DNA of 45,459 nucleotides from contig NZ_JAEOAH010000046.1 in the NCBI RefSeq assembly GCF_016612995.1, positions 1-45,459 on the forward strand. The letters run 5' to 3'. Numbering within the stretch: position 1 is the stretch's first letter; every line of letters starts with the position of its first letter. Shown here piece by piece: positions 34,125 to 43,066 of the stretch. The notes beneath the pieces are model-generated. The model ran no database searches. It worked only from the letters and a program-made list of their open reading frames with translations, and had not been told where the DNA came from. A program made the translations under genes and the position numbers. The DNA is from Viridibacillus soli (lineage in GTDB: Bacteria; Bacillota; Bacilli; Bacillales_A; Planococcaceae).

Positions 34125-34340
34125 TCAATCCTTAAATAAATCATCCATCAAATCAGCAATTTCTTTTTCTAATTGTTTTTTACCTTCAAGATCAATCAAA
34201 ATTTTACCGTTTTCAAAAAGTAACACATCTCCAGGTTGAGCACCTTTAGGTAATTTAGTAAGAGGGAAATCTTCCGTGCCATTTTCAAATTCAATAACTG
34301 CGACTTCTCCTTCAAAGCGATCAATGATTCCTTTTCTCAA
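34125..34340 (-). CDS. DUF3006 domain-containing protein
   Basis: The 71-residue protein starts at TTG 34340 behind AAGGAGG. The pattern GIIDRFEGEVAVIEFENG, then LPKGAQPGDVLLFENG, is typical of DUF3006. In related genomes such genes commonly follow a ComEC-like or other MBL-fold hydrolase gene; here a broken MBL/rhodanese region lies directly upstream on the same strand, which fits. Confidence 0.8.
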   Translation of the reverse strand: MRKGIIDRFEGEVAVIEFENGTEDFPLTKLPKGAQPGDVLLFENGKILIDLEGKKQLEKEIADLMDDLFKD

Positions 34341-34522
34341 ATAGAAGCCCTCCTTTAAAATAAGATAAAAAAATCGTTTATTATCTTTTATATTATAGTA
34401 AATCTAACTAAATTTTAACAGCAGTACCTGAAACGAGGACAGCTAAAATAATTTGGAGAATTTTTGTGTTCATTTTTTCACCTGTCATTATCCCTAGTGG
34501 TGAGGCAACAATGCAAATCCGG
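34341..34522. other. Short spacer upstream of the DUF3006 gene
   Basis: AT-rich, likely holds the DUF3006 promoter. A plus-strand frame at 34464-34718 is open only because it lies opposite the MBL relic. Confidence 0.35.
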
Positions 34523-34978
34523 CTATATCAGCCCATTCGAATCAATGAATAAAATATCTTTCTCGTCGATTACAATAGGTGTAGAACCAATTGTATGCCC
34601 TGGTGAGTATAGTGCGTACATATGGATGGCAACATCGCCAAGTGCGACAGTAATACCATCTTCTAATGCTGCATATTGGAAAGTTACTTCCGTTGCATCT
34701 TTAGAAGGTAGTCAGTAAGATACCTTAGTATTTTCTGCAATCAAACGTCCAGCTGAAATATATCCTTATGTAAATTGGATCGAATTTATAAGTGCTAAAT
34801 AATGTAAAAAGTTAGCTCGGTGTATAACGCATCTATACGTCATTCCCAATCACCCAAAGGAATAGAAATTACCCGGGAAATATGTCCGAAAGCAAATCCA
34901 GCTGATTTTCTCACGTCTAAAAGCAGGCTATTAGGCGGGGCTTGTATTGAAGAAAGTAAATCTTCATTGCGAATGATT
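34523..34978 (-). pseudogene. Rhodanese and MBL-fold hydrolase relics
   Basis: Reading down the minus strand, 34978-34840 gives SLLLDVRKSAGFAFGHISRV and ISIPLGDWE*, a rhodanese domain start ('LlDVR....f..GHI.gAi.ipl'). 34711-34523 gives GDVAIHMYALYSPGHTIGST and a FIDSNGL end, the metal-binding 'PGHT.GS' block of MBL-fold hydrolases. Both pieces are short and bounded by stops. They recall sulfur-metabolism operons in which rhodanese and MBL proteins are neighbours or fused (for example yrkF-yrkH). Whether it was one gene or two cannot be told. Confidence 0.6.
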
Positions 34979-35118
34979 TATTCATGTTTAGAAATGTAAA
35001 GTAAAGTGAATTTTACTCCTGTTAGTTGACCGAATTGTAAACGATATGTAAATGATAAAGTATTAGCATTTCGTTATAATAGTAGTGATGGAGAACCATA
35101 CAGAAAGAATGTGAAAAT

Positions 35119-35280
35119 ATGAATCGCAAAACAGTTGGTTCAATCATTTTTTTTATTGGTGTACTCACTATAGTAGGGAAATTTTTCTTTAGTCATTTAG
35201 TGCATTATAGTGTGTTGTCCTGGGGAGGTCTAGTGCTTGCGATTCTAGGAGCAGCACTTGTGAGTGAGAAGAAAAACTAA
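35119..35280 (+). CDS. Small membrane protein, 53 aa
   Basis: The ATG at 35119 opens a peptide with two hydrophobic helices (VGSIIFFIGVLTIVG and LVLAILGAALVS) and a charged end SEKKN. There is no strong ribosome site. A TATAAT-like box at 35082-35087 lies a suitable distance upstream. It ends 14 bases before the nitronate monooxygenase start and probably forms an operon with it. Function unknown. Confidence 0.6.
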   Translation: MNRKTVGSIIFFIGVLTIVGKFFFSHLVHYSVLSWGGLVLAILGAALVSEKKN

Positions 35281-35294
35281 AAGGGGTGTTAGTA

Positions 35295-36323
35295 ATGGGC
35301 GTTTTATTTGTTCAAAATATTTTAGGGATAGATGAGCCAATCGTGCAAGCACCAATGGCTGGGGTGACAACGCCTGAATTTGTAGCAGCAAGTGCAAATG
35401 CAGGTATATTAGGTTCTGTAGGGGCAGGATATTTAACGGCAGAAGCGACTAGAAAATTTATTCGTGAAGTGAAATCTTTGACAGAACGGTCGTTTTCAGT
35501 GAATTTATTTGTTCCAGAGGAAGTAGATGCTGCGGATGATCAGATTGCAAAAGCACATGCAGCATTAGAACCATTTCGTCAACAACTCGGCTTATCGGAA
35601 GATCCAGTGAAATTGTCCTCAAGTGAGTTTGCCAAGCAAGTTAAGGTCATCGTAGAAGAAGACGTGAAAATTTGCTCCTTTACATTCGGCATACCTGATC
35701 AGAAAACGCTGAGATTTTTACATCAACAAGAGGTTTATTGCATAGGTACTGCCACAACTGTAGAGGAAGCAATTGCGGTTGAAAAGGCAGGATTAGATGC
35801 AGTCGTTTTGCAAGGCGGAGAAGCTGGGGGGCATCGTGGTACGTTTTTAGAACCGATCACTTTAATTCCTACGATTGAGCTATTAAAAGCGACAATCGGA
35901 AAAGTGAAGCTACCGCTTATTGCTACCGGGGGTATTATGAAGAAGCAGCAAATGGATGAATTGCTTGAGTTAGGCGCAGCTGCTGTTCAACTCGGTACAG
36001 CTCTACTTGCAACTCAAGAAAGCGGGGCACACCCTCTACATAAAAAAGCAATTTTACAATCAGAAGAAAACATTACATCATTGACAACCGCTTTTTCTGG
36101 GAAAGCCGCAAGAGGTATCGTAAACGATTTTATGACCTATATGGAAAATCAATCGATTGCACCATATCCTGTGCAAAATGATTTAACAAAGGAAATTCGT
36201 AAAGAAGCAGGCCAACAAGGAAAAGCGGACTATTTATCGATGTGGGCAGGGGAGAATGTACATTTAGCCAAGGCGGGGACGGTAGCAGATATTGTTCAGC
36301 AATTTCTAAGAAAGGACTGCTGA
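35295..36323 (+). CDS. Nitronate monooxygenase (2-nitropropane dioxygenase family)
   Basis: This FMN enzyme with a TIM-barrel fold oxidises alkyl nitronates and may protect against propionate-3-nitronate. Family signs: N-terminal PIVQAPMAGVTTPEFVAASANAG, the FMN/catalytic stretch QGGEAGGHRG (173-182, catalytic His180), LIATGGI and AAAVQLGTALLAT for phosphate binding. The 342-residue length is normal. GTG 35286 is in frame, but AAGGGG at 35281-35286 serves ATG 35295. Followed by the hairpin element at 36414-36490. Confidence 0.92.
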   Translation: MGVLFVQNILGIDEPIVQAPMAGVTTPEFVAASANAGILGSVGAGYLTAEATRKFIREVKSLTERSFSVNLFVPEEVDAADDQIAKAHAALEPFRQQLGLSEDPVKLSSSEFAKQVKVIVEEDVKICSFTFGIPDQKTLRFLHQQEVYCIGTATTVEEAIAVEKAGLDAVVLQGGEAGGHRGTFLEPITLIPTIELLKATIGKVKLPLIATGGIMKKQQMDELLELGAAAVQLGTALLATQESGAHPLHKKAILQSEENITSLTTAFSGKAARGIVNDFMTYMENQSIAPYPVQNDLTKEIRKEAGQQGKADYLSMWAGENVHLAKAGTVADIVQQFLRKDC

Positions 36324-36413
36324 TTGGATAAATTATACATTTATTTGTAGTGCGCATTTCATTTAATGAATTGGTGTAGTTTTATAAAAAAGATTGATCA
36401 TTATTACATTATC

Positions 36414-36490
36414 AAGACCTAAATTAAAAAAGTATAGATAAATTAAAGGACATAACATATTTTATATGACTAATATGTTATGTCCTTTCT
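36414..36490 (+). repeat. Terminator hairpin, element copy B
   Basis: The stem AAAGGACATAACATATT / AATATGTTATGTCCTTT is fully paired (17 of 17), with loop TTATATGAC. Loop and 5' flank (AAGACCTAAATTAAAAAA) match copy A at 21301-21380, while stem changes are compensated (G-C to A-T, T-A to A-T). It ends the nitronate monooxygenase transcript. Confidence 0.85.
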
Positions 36491-36588
36491 CATACAACTA
36501 ATTGGCAGTTAATTCAATAAGAAAGAGAAGCATATTCAACAATCCCGACCTTTAATGGAATAACTAATTCTCAATCCTAAAATTACCT

Positions 36589-36625
36589 AATTCTTCTTCA
36601 ACTAACGTTTAGTTGAAGAAGAATT
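36589..36625. repeat. Perfect 17-bp palindrome with 3-base loop
   Basis: AATTCTTCTTCAACTAA, loop CGT, TTAGTTGAAGAAGAATT. There is no T-run beyond the arm on the plus strand. It lies 40 bases from the stop of the serine hydrolase on the minus strand and may act as its terminator or be a dispersed palindromic repeat. Confidence 0.7.
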
Positions 36626-36666
36626 AAGTATGATATCAAAAGAGGAGGAACCTCAGTTTGACTTGC

Positions 36667-37593
36667 TCAAATATCTCTCTTATCCTGCCAACTACCTAAT
36701 AGCTCTTCGAAAATGAGTCTTGGTGCAGATTGCAAGTCATTTTGTAGATTGCTTTTTACCACCGCTATAATATTTAATTTCGGAACAATAAATATATATT
36801 GCCCAAATATACCATTAGCATAATAATAATCAATCGGGGTGTTAGGATTAGTATTTTCATAAGTCCATAGCTGATATCCATATCCATATGTTCCTTCTTT
36901 TGTGTTATTAACTTGTTTATATGGTCTTTTTGCCTTAAGGAGCCAGTTGGATGAAATTACCTGATTTGAATTAAATCGCCCTTCGTTTAAAAATAATAGT
37001 CCAATCTTCACCATATCCTCAAGATTTAATGAAATACTGAAACCACCCCCGTGAATTCCTTGTGGATCCTTTAGCCAAGTGTATTTATTTATCCCTAATG
37101 GATGGAATAAATATTTCTCAGCAAATGAAGCGGTGGGAATTCCAGAAATTTTTTGTATTATCGCACTTAGTAAATGAGAGTTTCCTGAATTATACTGAAA
37201 GGTTGAACCTGGTTTATGTATAATTGGTTGTCCTAGTATGAATTTAACCCAGTTTTTTGATCCTTGGAAATTTCCTATTTGTAACCCCGAAGTCATGGTC
37301 AGCAAATGAAATATTGTAATTTCTTTCTTTTGCGGATCATTGGACTCTAATATTTCTGGAAAATAGTTTTGAATAGATTCGTCAATATTTTTAATTAACC
37401 CTTTATCTACCATAATTCCAATTAATATTGAAACAATGCTCTTAGTAATGGAATATACCTTTAAAGGTTTTTCTACTACCTTTTTATTCTTCAAGTATTC
37501 GAAGATTCGTGTATTCCCTTTATAAATGACAAAAGCTTCAATTCTAATACTTTTAAGTTTCTTTTCTAACTCATTAAAAGATATTTTACTCAT
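36667..37593 (-). CDS. Serine hydrolase, beta-lactamase/esterase (class C-like) family
   Basis: The 308-residue protein has S48-I-T-K51 (nucleophile pair), Y134-N-S136 in GSTFQYNSGNSHLL (the Y-x-S form found in EstB/NylB-like esterases and hydrolases rather than the Y-x-N of true beta-lactamases) and HGGG (about residue 181) replacing KTG. No signal peptide is present, so it is cytoplasmic and unlikely to give antibiotic resistance. The substrate is unknown. GGGGG precedes the ATG at a good distance. Confidence 0.88.
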   Translation of the reverse strand: MSKISFNELEKKLKSIRIEAFVIYKGNTRIFEYLKNKKVVEKPLKVYSITKSIVSILIGIMVDKGLIKNIDESIQNYFPEILESNDPQKKEITIFHLLTMTSGLQIGNFQGSKNWVKFILGQPIIHKPGSTFQYNSGNSHLLSAIIQKISGIPTASFAEKYLFHPLGINKYTWLKDPQGIHGGGFSISLNLEDMVKIGLLFLNEGRFNSNQVISSNWLLKAKRPYKQVNNTKEGTYGYGYQLWTYENTNPNTPIDYYYANGIFGQYIFIVPKLNIIAVVKSNLQNDLQSAPRLIFEELLGSWQDKRDI

Positions 37594-37740
37594 ACCTCTA
37601 ATCCCCCTTTCACAAACACCATACTCGAATTACCATATGTAGTCAATTTTTCTTGGGATTCTTCCTCCATTAAATGGCCCTTAAATGGAAAAAGACACAC
37701 TCCTTATTAAAGAAATGCGCCCGTTTTCGGAAGATTAAGT

Positions 37741-38700
37741 TTAGTTTAATAACAAACCGTTTGTGTCAAGGAAAGAATGATCTTTTTCAATTCTCATTCT
37801 AAAATGGTTCATTATTCTTATCTGTTCTTCAGTTAACCTTTCTTTATTCCAGTACATATGCATTAAGCTATACTCAAAGACTTCTTTTAGTTTTATAAAT
37901 AAGGGGAGTTTTTCTAACATTTCCTTTGGGAGATCGTTTTCCTCTTGGTATCCTTCGATGATTGCTTTTGTAATACCTCTTCCATATTCAATGATGTTCC
38001 CACCACCGACAAATGAATACTCTATCGCACTATATATTGGAACAGCTAAATCAAAGATATAAAAATTATTCTCACAATCTTGAAAATCAACCATTGACAG
38101 TTTTAAATCACGATCTACCAATATATTCTCTAACCATAAGTCACCGTGTAACAATCCATAATTGGAATTGTCTTTTGGGATGTTTTTAATCTTTGTTAAA
38201 ATTTCTTGTGCAACAGCTCTAATCGTAGTCTCTTCTTCAGGAATATATTTCAAGAAAGCATATTCCTCATTTTGATACCAATCATTGATATATCTAGTCG
38301 GATTTATCTCTTCAAATTTTCTAGAGAGGCGATGTAATTTACCAATTTGCCTGCCTAACTCTTTTAAAACATTTGCATTCCATTGATTTCTTGATAAGTG
38401 TTTACCAGCAGCAGATTCATAAAGAACAGTTAATACTTCCTTGTTATTAAAGGTTATCTTTTCTACCTCTTTACCATTTATTGAAACTATTGCAGGTGAT
38501 ACACCTAGTCCTTCTTTATGTAGGTAGTTTGTATATGTAACCTCTTCTAATTGTTCATAATAACCTTTGTAGTTTGTAATTCTTGCAAAGTATTCACCTT
38601 GTTTTGCGGTACACCGAAACATTTCATTTGTTACTGCTTCAACTTTAATAAAATCCACTGGATATATTCCGTTGAGCAATTCTAGTATTTTTTGTTCCAT
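37741..38700 (-). CDS. Aminoglycoside phosphotransferase (APH)-fold kinase
   Basis: The 319-residue kinase-fold protein has the catalytic loop LLHGDLWLENIL (HGDLWLEN 185-192) and metal-binding DFQD (205-208), with the N-lobe ARITNYKG as ATP-Lys region. It is closer to homoserine kinase/CotS/YerI-like phosphotransferases of sporulating Bacillota than to known aminoglycoside resistance enzymes. The substrate is unknown. GGGAG precedes the ATG. Confidence 0.85.
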   Translation of the reverse strand: MEQKILELLNGIYPVDFIKVEAVTNEMFRCTAKQGEYFARITNYKGYYEQLEEVTYTNYLHKEGLGVSPAIVSINGKEVEKITFNNKEVLTVLYESAAGKHLSRNQWNANVLKELGRQIGKLHRLSRKFEEINPTRYINDWYQNEEYAFLKYIPEEETTIRAVAQEILTKIKNIPKDNSNYGLLHGDLWLENILVDRDLKLSMVDFQDCENNFYIFDLAVPIYSAIEYSFVGGGNIIEYGRGITKAIIEGYQEENDLPKEMLEKLPLFIKLKEVFEYSLMHMYWNKERLTEEQIRIMNHFRMRIEKDHSFLDTNGLLLN

Positions 38701-39398
38701 AACAGCTATCTCCCGTCTAAATAAGTATATTATTTTTAACCAATTTTTTTCGTTTTTACTTCTCTAAGGGTTTAAGTTAACTAACTAGTTACAGATGATG
38801 TGTAAATTATATCGCAAATTATCCAATTTATGTTTGAGTATATTTGATGTGCTAAAAAGGGGCAGAATTTGTAGAGATACCATTTTATTATAAAGAAAAC
38901 GAAATTACGATTATCGTTTCTGGGAACGCTAAACTATGGGACGTTAGATTCAGTGAAATGAAGCATTGGTGGGAGTGAAGAATCAACATGCTAAGGGGCT
39001 TGCTTTGCAATGTTTTCAACAAATATGGCACGATTGTAGAGCAGACAGATAGAAAATAATTAAACTTTTTTATAAAACCGAAACTTAAATCTGCTGGGTA
39101 AGAATCCATTTTGATCAATCTTTTTTCAAAATGGATTCTTTTTATTTATCGTAAAATGCCGGCTTATGAGGTGTTATTGATCAAACTTCATTTCAAAGCA
39201 ACAATTGGCTGAGTGTTTAGCAATAAAATAATGGATTTCTAATGCCATATGTACTGGTCATAGACACCTTTCTTGAATAAGTAATCAGCGATAGTGCTGT
39301 AGTTCAAAGCGGGTCCCTCTTTTACAGAATATTATCATTTTACAGTGCCAATGAAGTAAAAGAATAATGTTTTCATAGCAAGCAATGGTGGTTATTAG
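38701..39398. other. Gene-free stretch with relics and repeat
   Basis: Near 38860-38970 the plus strand reads GAEFVEIPFYYKENEITIIVSG and continues to TGA, a coding-like tail with no start. At 39101-39215 lies the best copy of the dispersed hairpin repeat. Around 39240-39395 nothing is recognisable apart from the promoter of the merR operon. Confidence 0.45.
39101..39215. repeat. Dispersed hairpin repeat, copy 3 (best preserved)
   Basis: AGAATCCATTTTGA / TCAAAATGGATTCT (39101-39114 and 39126-39139) is a perfect 14-base stem followed by TTTTATTT. The next ~75 bases (CGTAAAATGCCGGCTT ... AAAGCAACAATTGG) match 17295-17380, and the hairpin matches 106-141. Confidence 0.7.
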
Positions 39399-39429
39399 TT
39401 GAACTTTACGTTAACGTCAATGATATACT
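39399..39429 (+). promoter_or_regulatory. MerR-type promoter with 19-bp spacer and operator
   Basis: The -35 TTGAAC (39399-39404) and -10 TATACT (39424-39429) are separated by 19 bases. The spacer contains TTTACGTTAACGTCAA, with the perfect core ACGTTAACGT. Such long spacers with a dyad inside are the hallmark of promoters activated by MerR-family regulators. The first gene downstream is a MerR-family gene, so autoregulation is likely. Confidence 0.75.
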
Positions 39430-39458
39430 GCTTCTAAGTTATCTAAGTTATAGTCAGG

Positions 39459-39860
39459 ATGGTGATGGGATTGCGGACAATTACAGATATTGCAAAAGAA
39501 TTCGATGTGTCGTCTCGGACCATTCGCTATTATGAAGAGCTTGGTTTGTTGGAACCACGACGGACTGATTCAAATAAAAGAATGTACTCTAACTCGGATT
39601 ATGCAAAGTTAAAGTTGATTTTCAGAGGTAAGAGGTATGGCTTCTCACTCGATGAGATTAAAGAAATGGTATTACTTTTTGATAAGGATCGAACAGGTAT
39701 CAAGCAGCTCGAGAGAACCGTCGCCTTTGGTGAGCAAAAGATGGCTGAGATAGATGAGAAGATTCGGGAGCTACAGGAAATTCGAAGTGAAATTGAAACT
39801 TTGCATTTTGATTTTACTGAAAAATTAATCAACTCTAAAGGGGGAAATCGTATTGAATAG
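39459..39860 (+). CDS. MerR-family transcriptional regulator
   Basis: The 133-residue protein starts with the MerR winged helix (TITDIAKEFDVSSRTIRYYEELGLLEPRR) and ends in an antiparallel coiled coil for dimerisation, without the Cys set of metal-sensing MerR proteins, so a small organic or acyl-CoA signal is more likely. ATG 39459 and TTG 39471 are both possible starts. It overlaps the acyl-CoA ligase by eight bases. Regulators of this type govern short/branched-chain acyl-CoA catabolic operons (LiuR-like) in other bacteria; the operator above resembles the LiuR motif as I remember it. Confidence 0.9.
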   Translation: MVMGLRTITDIAKEFDVSSRTIRYYEELGLLEPRRTDSNKRMYSNSDYAKLKLIFRGKRYGFSLDEIKEMVLLFDKDRTGIKQLERTVAFGEQKMAEIDEKIRELQEIRSEIETLHFDFTEKLINSKGGNRIE

Positions 39861-41358
39861 TTCACAATTATTAGTAAGCAATGCAAGGAAGTATCCGCAA
39901 GGGGAAGCTGTTGTAAGTCAGGCTAAGCGAGTTAATTTCAATGAGCTCAATCAACTTGTCAATCAACTTGCAAGTGTCTTACAGGAGAAGCAAATTAAAA
40001 AAGGCGATAAAGTTATATTATTTATGCCGAATGTGTTGGAATTTGTGGTCAGCTACTTTGCAGTACAGCGTCTGGGTGCCATTATTGTGCCGATCAATGC
40101 GAAGTTCTCTACAAAAGAAGTTGAATATATTATTGAACACTCAGATGCAATCGCTTTCATAGCCCATGAACTTATATTTCCAGTAGTTGAAAAGATACAA
40201 AATCCAAACTTACTTATTAAGACGGGTGCAGCGGTAGATGGCTGGTTAAGCTTTGAGCAATTAATTTCAGCTGGTAGCGACGAAGAAATAATTTGTACTT
40301 TAAAAGAAGATGATGAATCTACTATTCTCTATACTTCTGGAACGACTGGAAATCCAAAAGGTGTTCTATTTAGCTATCGAAATATATTAACAGTTGCGCA
40401 AATGATTTGTGTTGAAATGGAGATGAAGCCAGAGAGTCGCTTACTTCTCATGATGCCGCTTAGTCATTCAGCACCACTTCATTTATTTTTGATGGCGGGT
40501 ATGATTGTTGGAGCGACTGCAGTGTTAACGCCAACTTTCACACCAGATCTATTTATCGATACAGTTGTACAGGAAAAAACGACGCATTTCTTTGGTGCAC
40601 CTGTTGCTTATTTATTATCAGTGCAAAACCCGAAGTTAAAAGAAGCCGATCTTTCATCGATGAAATGGTGGGTATACGGCGGTGCTCCGATATCTAAGAA
40701 AGAAGTAGACTTTATCAAGCAAGCTTTCCAAACAGACAACTTAGTATGTGTATATGGCTTAACAGAAGCAGGGCCTAGTGGTTCTATTTTGATAGCACAT
40801 GAACACGAGCAAAAGGCAGGGAGCATTGGCCATCGTGCACCGCTTCATACAGAACTGCGTATTGTTAAGGATACCGGTGAGGATGTAGCCGTGGGAGAAG
40901 TAGGTGAAATTGTCCTATTAGGGGAAGGGAATATGCTTGGTTATTACAAAAACGAAGAAGCAACAAAAGCCGCATTTATAGGGGACTGGCTGAAAACTGG
41001 TGATTTAGCGAGATTCGATGAGGACGGCTACATTTGGGTTGTCGATCGTAAAAAGGACTTAATTATTTCTGGTGGAGTTAATATTTATCCAAAAGAAATT
41101 GAAGAGCAAATGTTGCAATATCAAGGTATTCAAGAAGTTGCGATTATAGGCGTCCCGCATCCAGAATGGGGAGAAACAGTGAAAGCTGTCTTCGCCGCAA
41201 AAGAACAAGTAGATATAGAGAAATTACAGTACTATTTAGCGGAACATTTAGCAAAATTCAAATTACCACGATTGTATGAGCAAGTAGAAGCACTACCAAG
41301 GAATGCTTCAGGGAAAATATTGAAACAGCCGTTAAGAAATGTAGGTGTAGTCCAATGA
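39853..41358 (+). CDS. AMP-binding acyl-CoA synthetase (ligase)
   Basis: This enzyme activates a carboxylic acid to its CoA thioester with ATP. ANL-superfamily motifs: YTSGTTGNPKGV (160-171), GGAPISKKE, VYGLTEAGPSG, TGDLARFDEDGYIWVVDRKKD (A8 hinge) and the C-terminal catalytic Lys in ASGKILK. The 501-residue length suits medium- or long-chain or aromatic acids; specificity cannot be read. The TTG start at 39853 has AAGGGGG eight bases upstream and lies inside the end of merR. It is translationally coupled on both sides. Confidence 0.93.
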   Translation: MNSSQLLVSNARKYPQGEAVVSQAKRVNFNELNQLVNQLASVLQEKQIKKGDKVILFMPNVLEFVVSYFAVQRLGAIIVPINAKFSTKEVEYIIEHSDAIAFIAHELIFPVVEKIQNPNLLIKTGAAVDGWLSFEQLISAGSDEEIICTLKEDDESTILYTSGTTGNPKGVLFSYRNILTVAQMICVEMEMKPESRLLLMMPLSHSAPLHLFLMAGMIVGATAVLTPTFTPDLFIDTVVQEKTTHFFGAPVAYLLSVQNPKLKEADLSSMKWWVYGGAPISKKEVDFIKQAFQTDNLVCVYGLTEAGPSGSILIAHEHEQKAGSIGHRAPLHTELRIVKDTGEDVAVGEVGEIVLLGEGNMLGYYKNEEATKAAFIGDWLKTGDLARFDEDGYIWVVDRKKDLIISGGVNIYPKEIEEQMLQYQGIQEVAIIGVPHPEWGETVKAVFAAKEQVDIEKLQYYLAEHLAKFKLPRLYEQVEALPRNASGKILKQPLRNVGVVQ

Positions 41359-43025
41359 GAGTATTACAAGATGTGGCCGAACAAACAACACGTAACTTCT
41401 TTCACGATAATCAAACATTGCAGCTGATTTTAGAAGAGACATTACAAGCTGATTTTTTAGCATATGCTAAGCGTGAATTAACCGTATTTGGGGAATTATG
41501 TGCCAATGAAATTGACATACGTGCAAAGCATACGGATCGTGAAGGCGAACCAAAGTTAAAACGTTATGACAAATATGGTGAGGAAGTTTCGGAAGTATGG
41601 GTCAATGATGGCTATAAAAAAACAGTACAAGAAACATATGATACGGGAATTGTTGGCTATGTACACAAGGAGATTCCGGCACTTGGAGTGAAAGGGAACT
41701 ACACATATAGCTTTGCACAAGGCTATTTATTATCACATGCTGAGCCAGGTTTTTATTGCCCCGTCACATTGACGATGGCGACTGCATATTTATTAGACCA
41801 CTATGCAGATGAGACATTAAAAAAGCTTTTTTTAACACCGGTTTGCTCCACAGGTGAAGGACCATTATTTGAAGGGGCAACGTTTTTAACAGAAAGACAA
41901 GGCGGCTCCGATGTAGGAGCAAACGTCGTAAAAGCTGTGAAAGATGGTGACCATTATCGATTATATGGTGAGAAATATTTCGCATCAAATGCAGGAATGT
42001 GTGGCGTGGCAATGGTACTTGCGCGCATGGAAGGAGCACCTTCTGGATCAAAGGGCTTAACATTATTCGCAGTACCTTGGCGTAAGGAAACTGGTGAGGT
42101 GAATTATCTGCGTGTGCGCCGTTTGAAAGATAAGCTTGGTGTCAAAGCAGTGCCATCAGGAGAAGTAGAATTTGACGGAGCGGAGGCTTTTGTTGTTGGG
42201 GATCCTACTAGAGGATTTTATTATATGATGGAAGCTTTAAATCTCTCGCGTATTTGTAATGCGATAGCGTCTCTTGGCATTATGGGCAGAGCACTACTAG
42301 AGGCGAAAGAGTATGCCACTCGCAGAGATGCTTTTGGTAAGCGATTAGCAGACTTCCCTATGGTGCGTGACACTTTAGGCAAACTTGCTGCAACACTTCA
42401 TGTAGAGGTAGCGACTGTCTTTGATATGATTGGTCTCTATGAAAAAGTAACGGCGGGAGAAGCGACTGAACAAGAGATAATTTTGAATCGATTGTATATC
42501 GCTATTATGAAAAAGGAAACGGCCGAGCAAGCGATCCATTTTGCACATGAAGCGATTGAAATGCACGGAGGAAATGGCTATATTGAGGATTTTGTCACGC
42601 CAAGATTACTACGCGATGCACAAGTTTTGACGGTTTGGGAAGGAACAGCGAATATTCTCGGCTTAGAGCTGATCCGTTTAGTTAGTAAATATTCAGCGCA
42701 CCTCTTATTTACGGATGTCATGAAAAAGCGTCTACAGAAGCTTGCGGAAAGCGAACAGAAAAAAATTGTAGTAGGGCAGCTTGGTTTATTAACAGAGGAG
42801 CTTGCACAATTTGCGAGATTGGATGCCGATACGCAAAGCTTTGAAGCGAAAAAAATAGCGAAGAAAATGGCATATGTATATGAAAGTGTCGTGGCGATTG
42901 AATGGGCAGAAAAGCATGGAGGACGATATAAGTTACTTGCCGAAGTGTATTTAGATGAAGTCTGGTCTTTACGAAAAATGGGAGACCCGATGAAAACCGT
43001 GCAATATTTTGAGGAGATTATATAA
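41355..43025 (+). CDS. Acyl-CoA dehydrogenase, AidB-like
   Basis: This FAD enzyme oxidises the alpha-beta bond of an acyl-CoA. The 556 residues include the mid-domain motif FLTERQGGSDVGAN and the C-terminal helical domain with RRDAFGKRLADFPMVRDTL, EMHGGNGYIEDFVTPRLLRDAQVLTVWEGTANIL, close to AidB-type dehydrogenases, which are longer than the usual ~380 aa. The ATG overlaps the ligase stop (ATGA), so ligase and dehydrogenase form one unit that would activate and begin to degrade the same acid. A terminator follows nine bases after the stop. Confidence 0.93.
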   Translation: MRVLQDVAEQTTRNFFHDNQTLQLILEETLQADFLAYAKRELTVFGELCANEIDIRAKHTDREGEPKLKRYDKYGEEVSEVWVNDGYKKTVQETYDTGIVGYVHKEIPALGVKGNYTYSFAQGYLLSHAEPGFYCPVTLTMATAYLLDHYADETLKKLFLTPVCSTGEGPLFEGATFLTERQGGSDVGANVVKAVKDGDHYRLYGEKYFASNAGMCGVAMVLARMEGAPSGSKGLTLFAVPWRKETGEVNYLRVRRLKDKLGVKAVPSGEVEFDGAEAFVVGDPTRGFYYMMEALNLSRICNAIASLGIMGRALLEAKEYATRRDAFGKRLADFPMVRDTLGKLAATLHVEVATVFDMIGLYEKVTAGEATEQEIILNRLYIAIMKKETAEQAIHFAHEAIEMHGGNGYIEDFVTPRLLRDAQVLTVWEGTANILGLELIRLVSKYSAHLLFTDVMKKRLQKLAESEQKKIVVGQLGLLTEELAQFARLDADTQSFEAKKIAKKMAYVYESVVAIEWAEKHGGRYKLLAEVYLDEVWSLRKMGDPMKTVQYFEEII

Positions 43026-43033
43026 ATAGAGAG

Positions 43034-43066
43034 AAACTGCGAGATTTGTTCCCGCAGTTTTTTTAT
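43034..43066 (+). terminator. Rho-independent terminator of the merR operon
   Basis: AAACTGCG / CGCAGTTT stem with an 11-base loop and TTTTTTATT tail. Confidence 0.88.

Larger units (their letters stand above)
36324..36666. other. Intergenic with two palindromic elements
   Basis: It holds hairpin element copy B (36414-36490) and the perfect palindrome at 36589-36625. No gene. Confidence 0.6.

Noticed and set aside
33962-34144. 60-codon minus-strand frame
   Set aside because: It overlaps, in another frame, the clearer IS1595 transposase relic, so it is a shadow.
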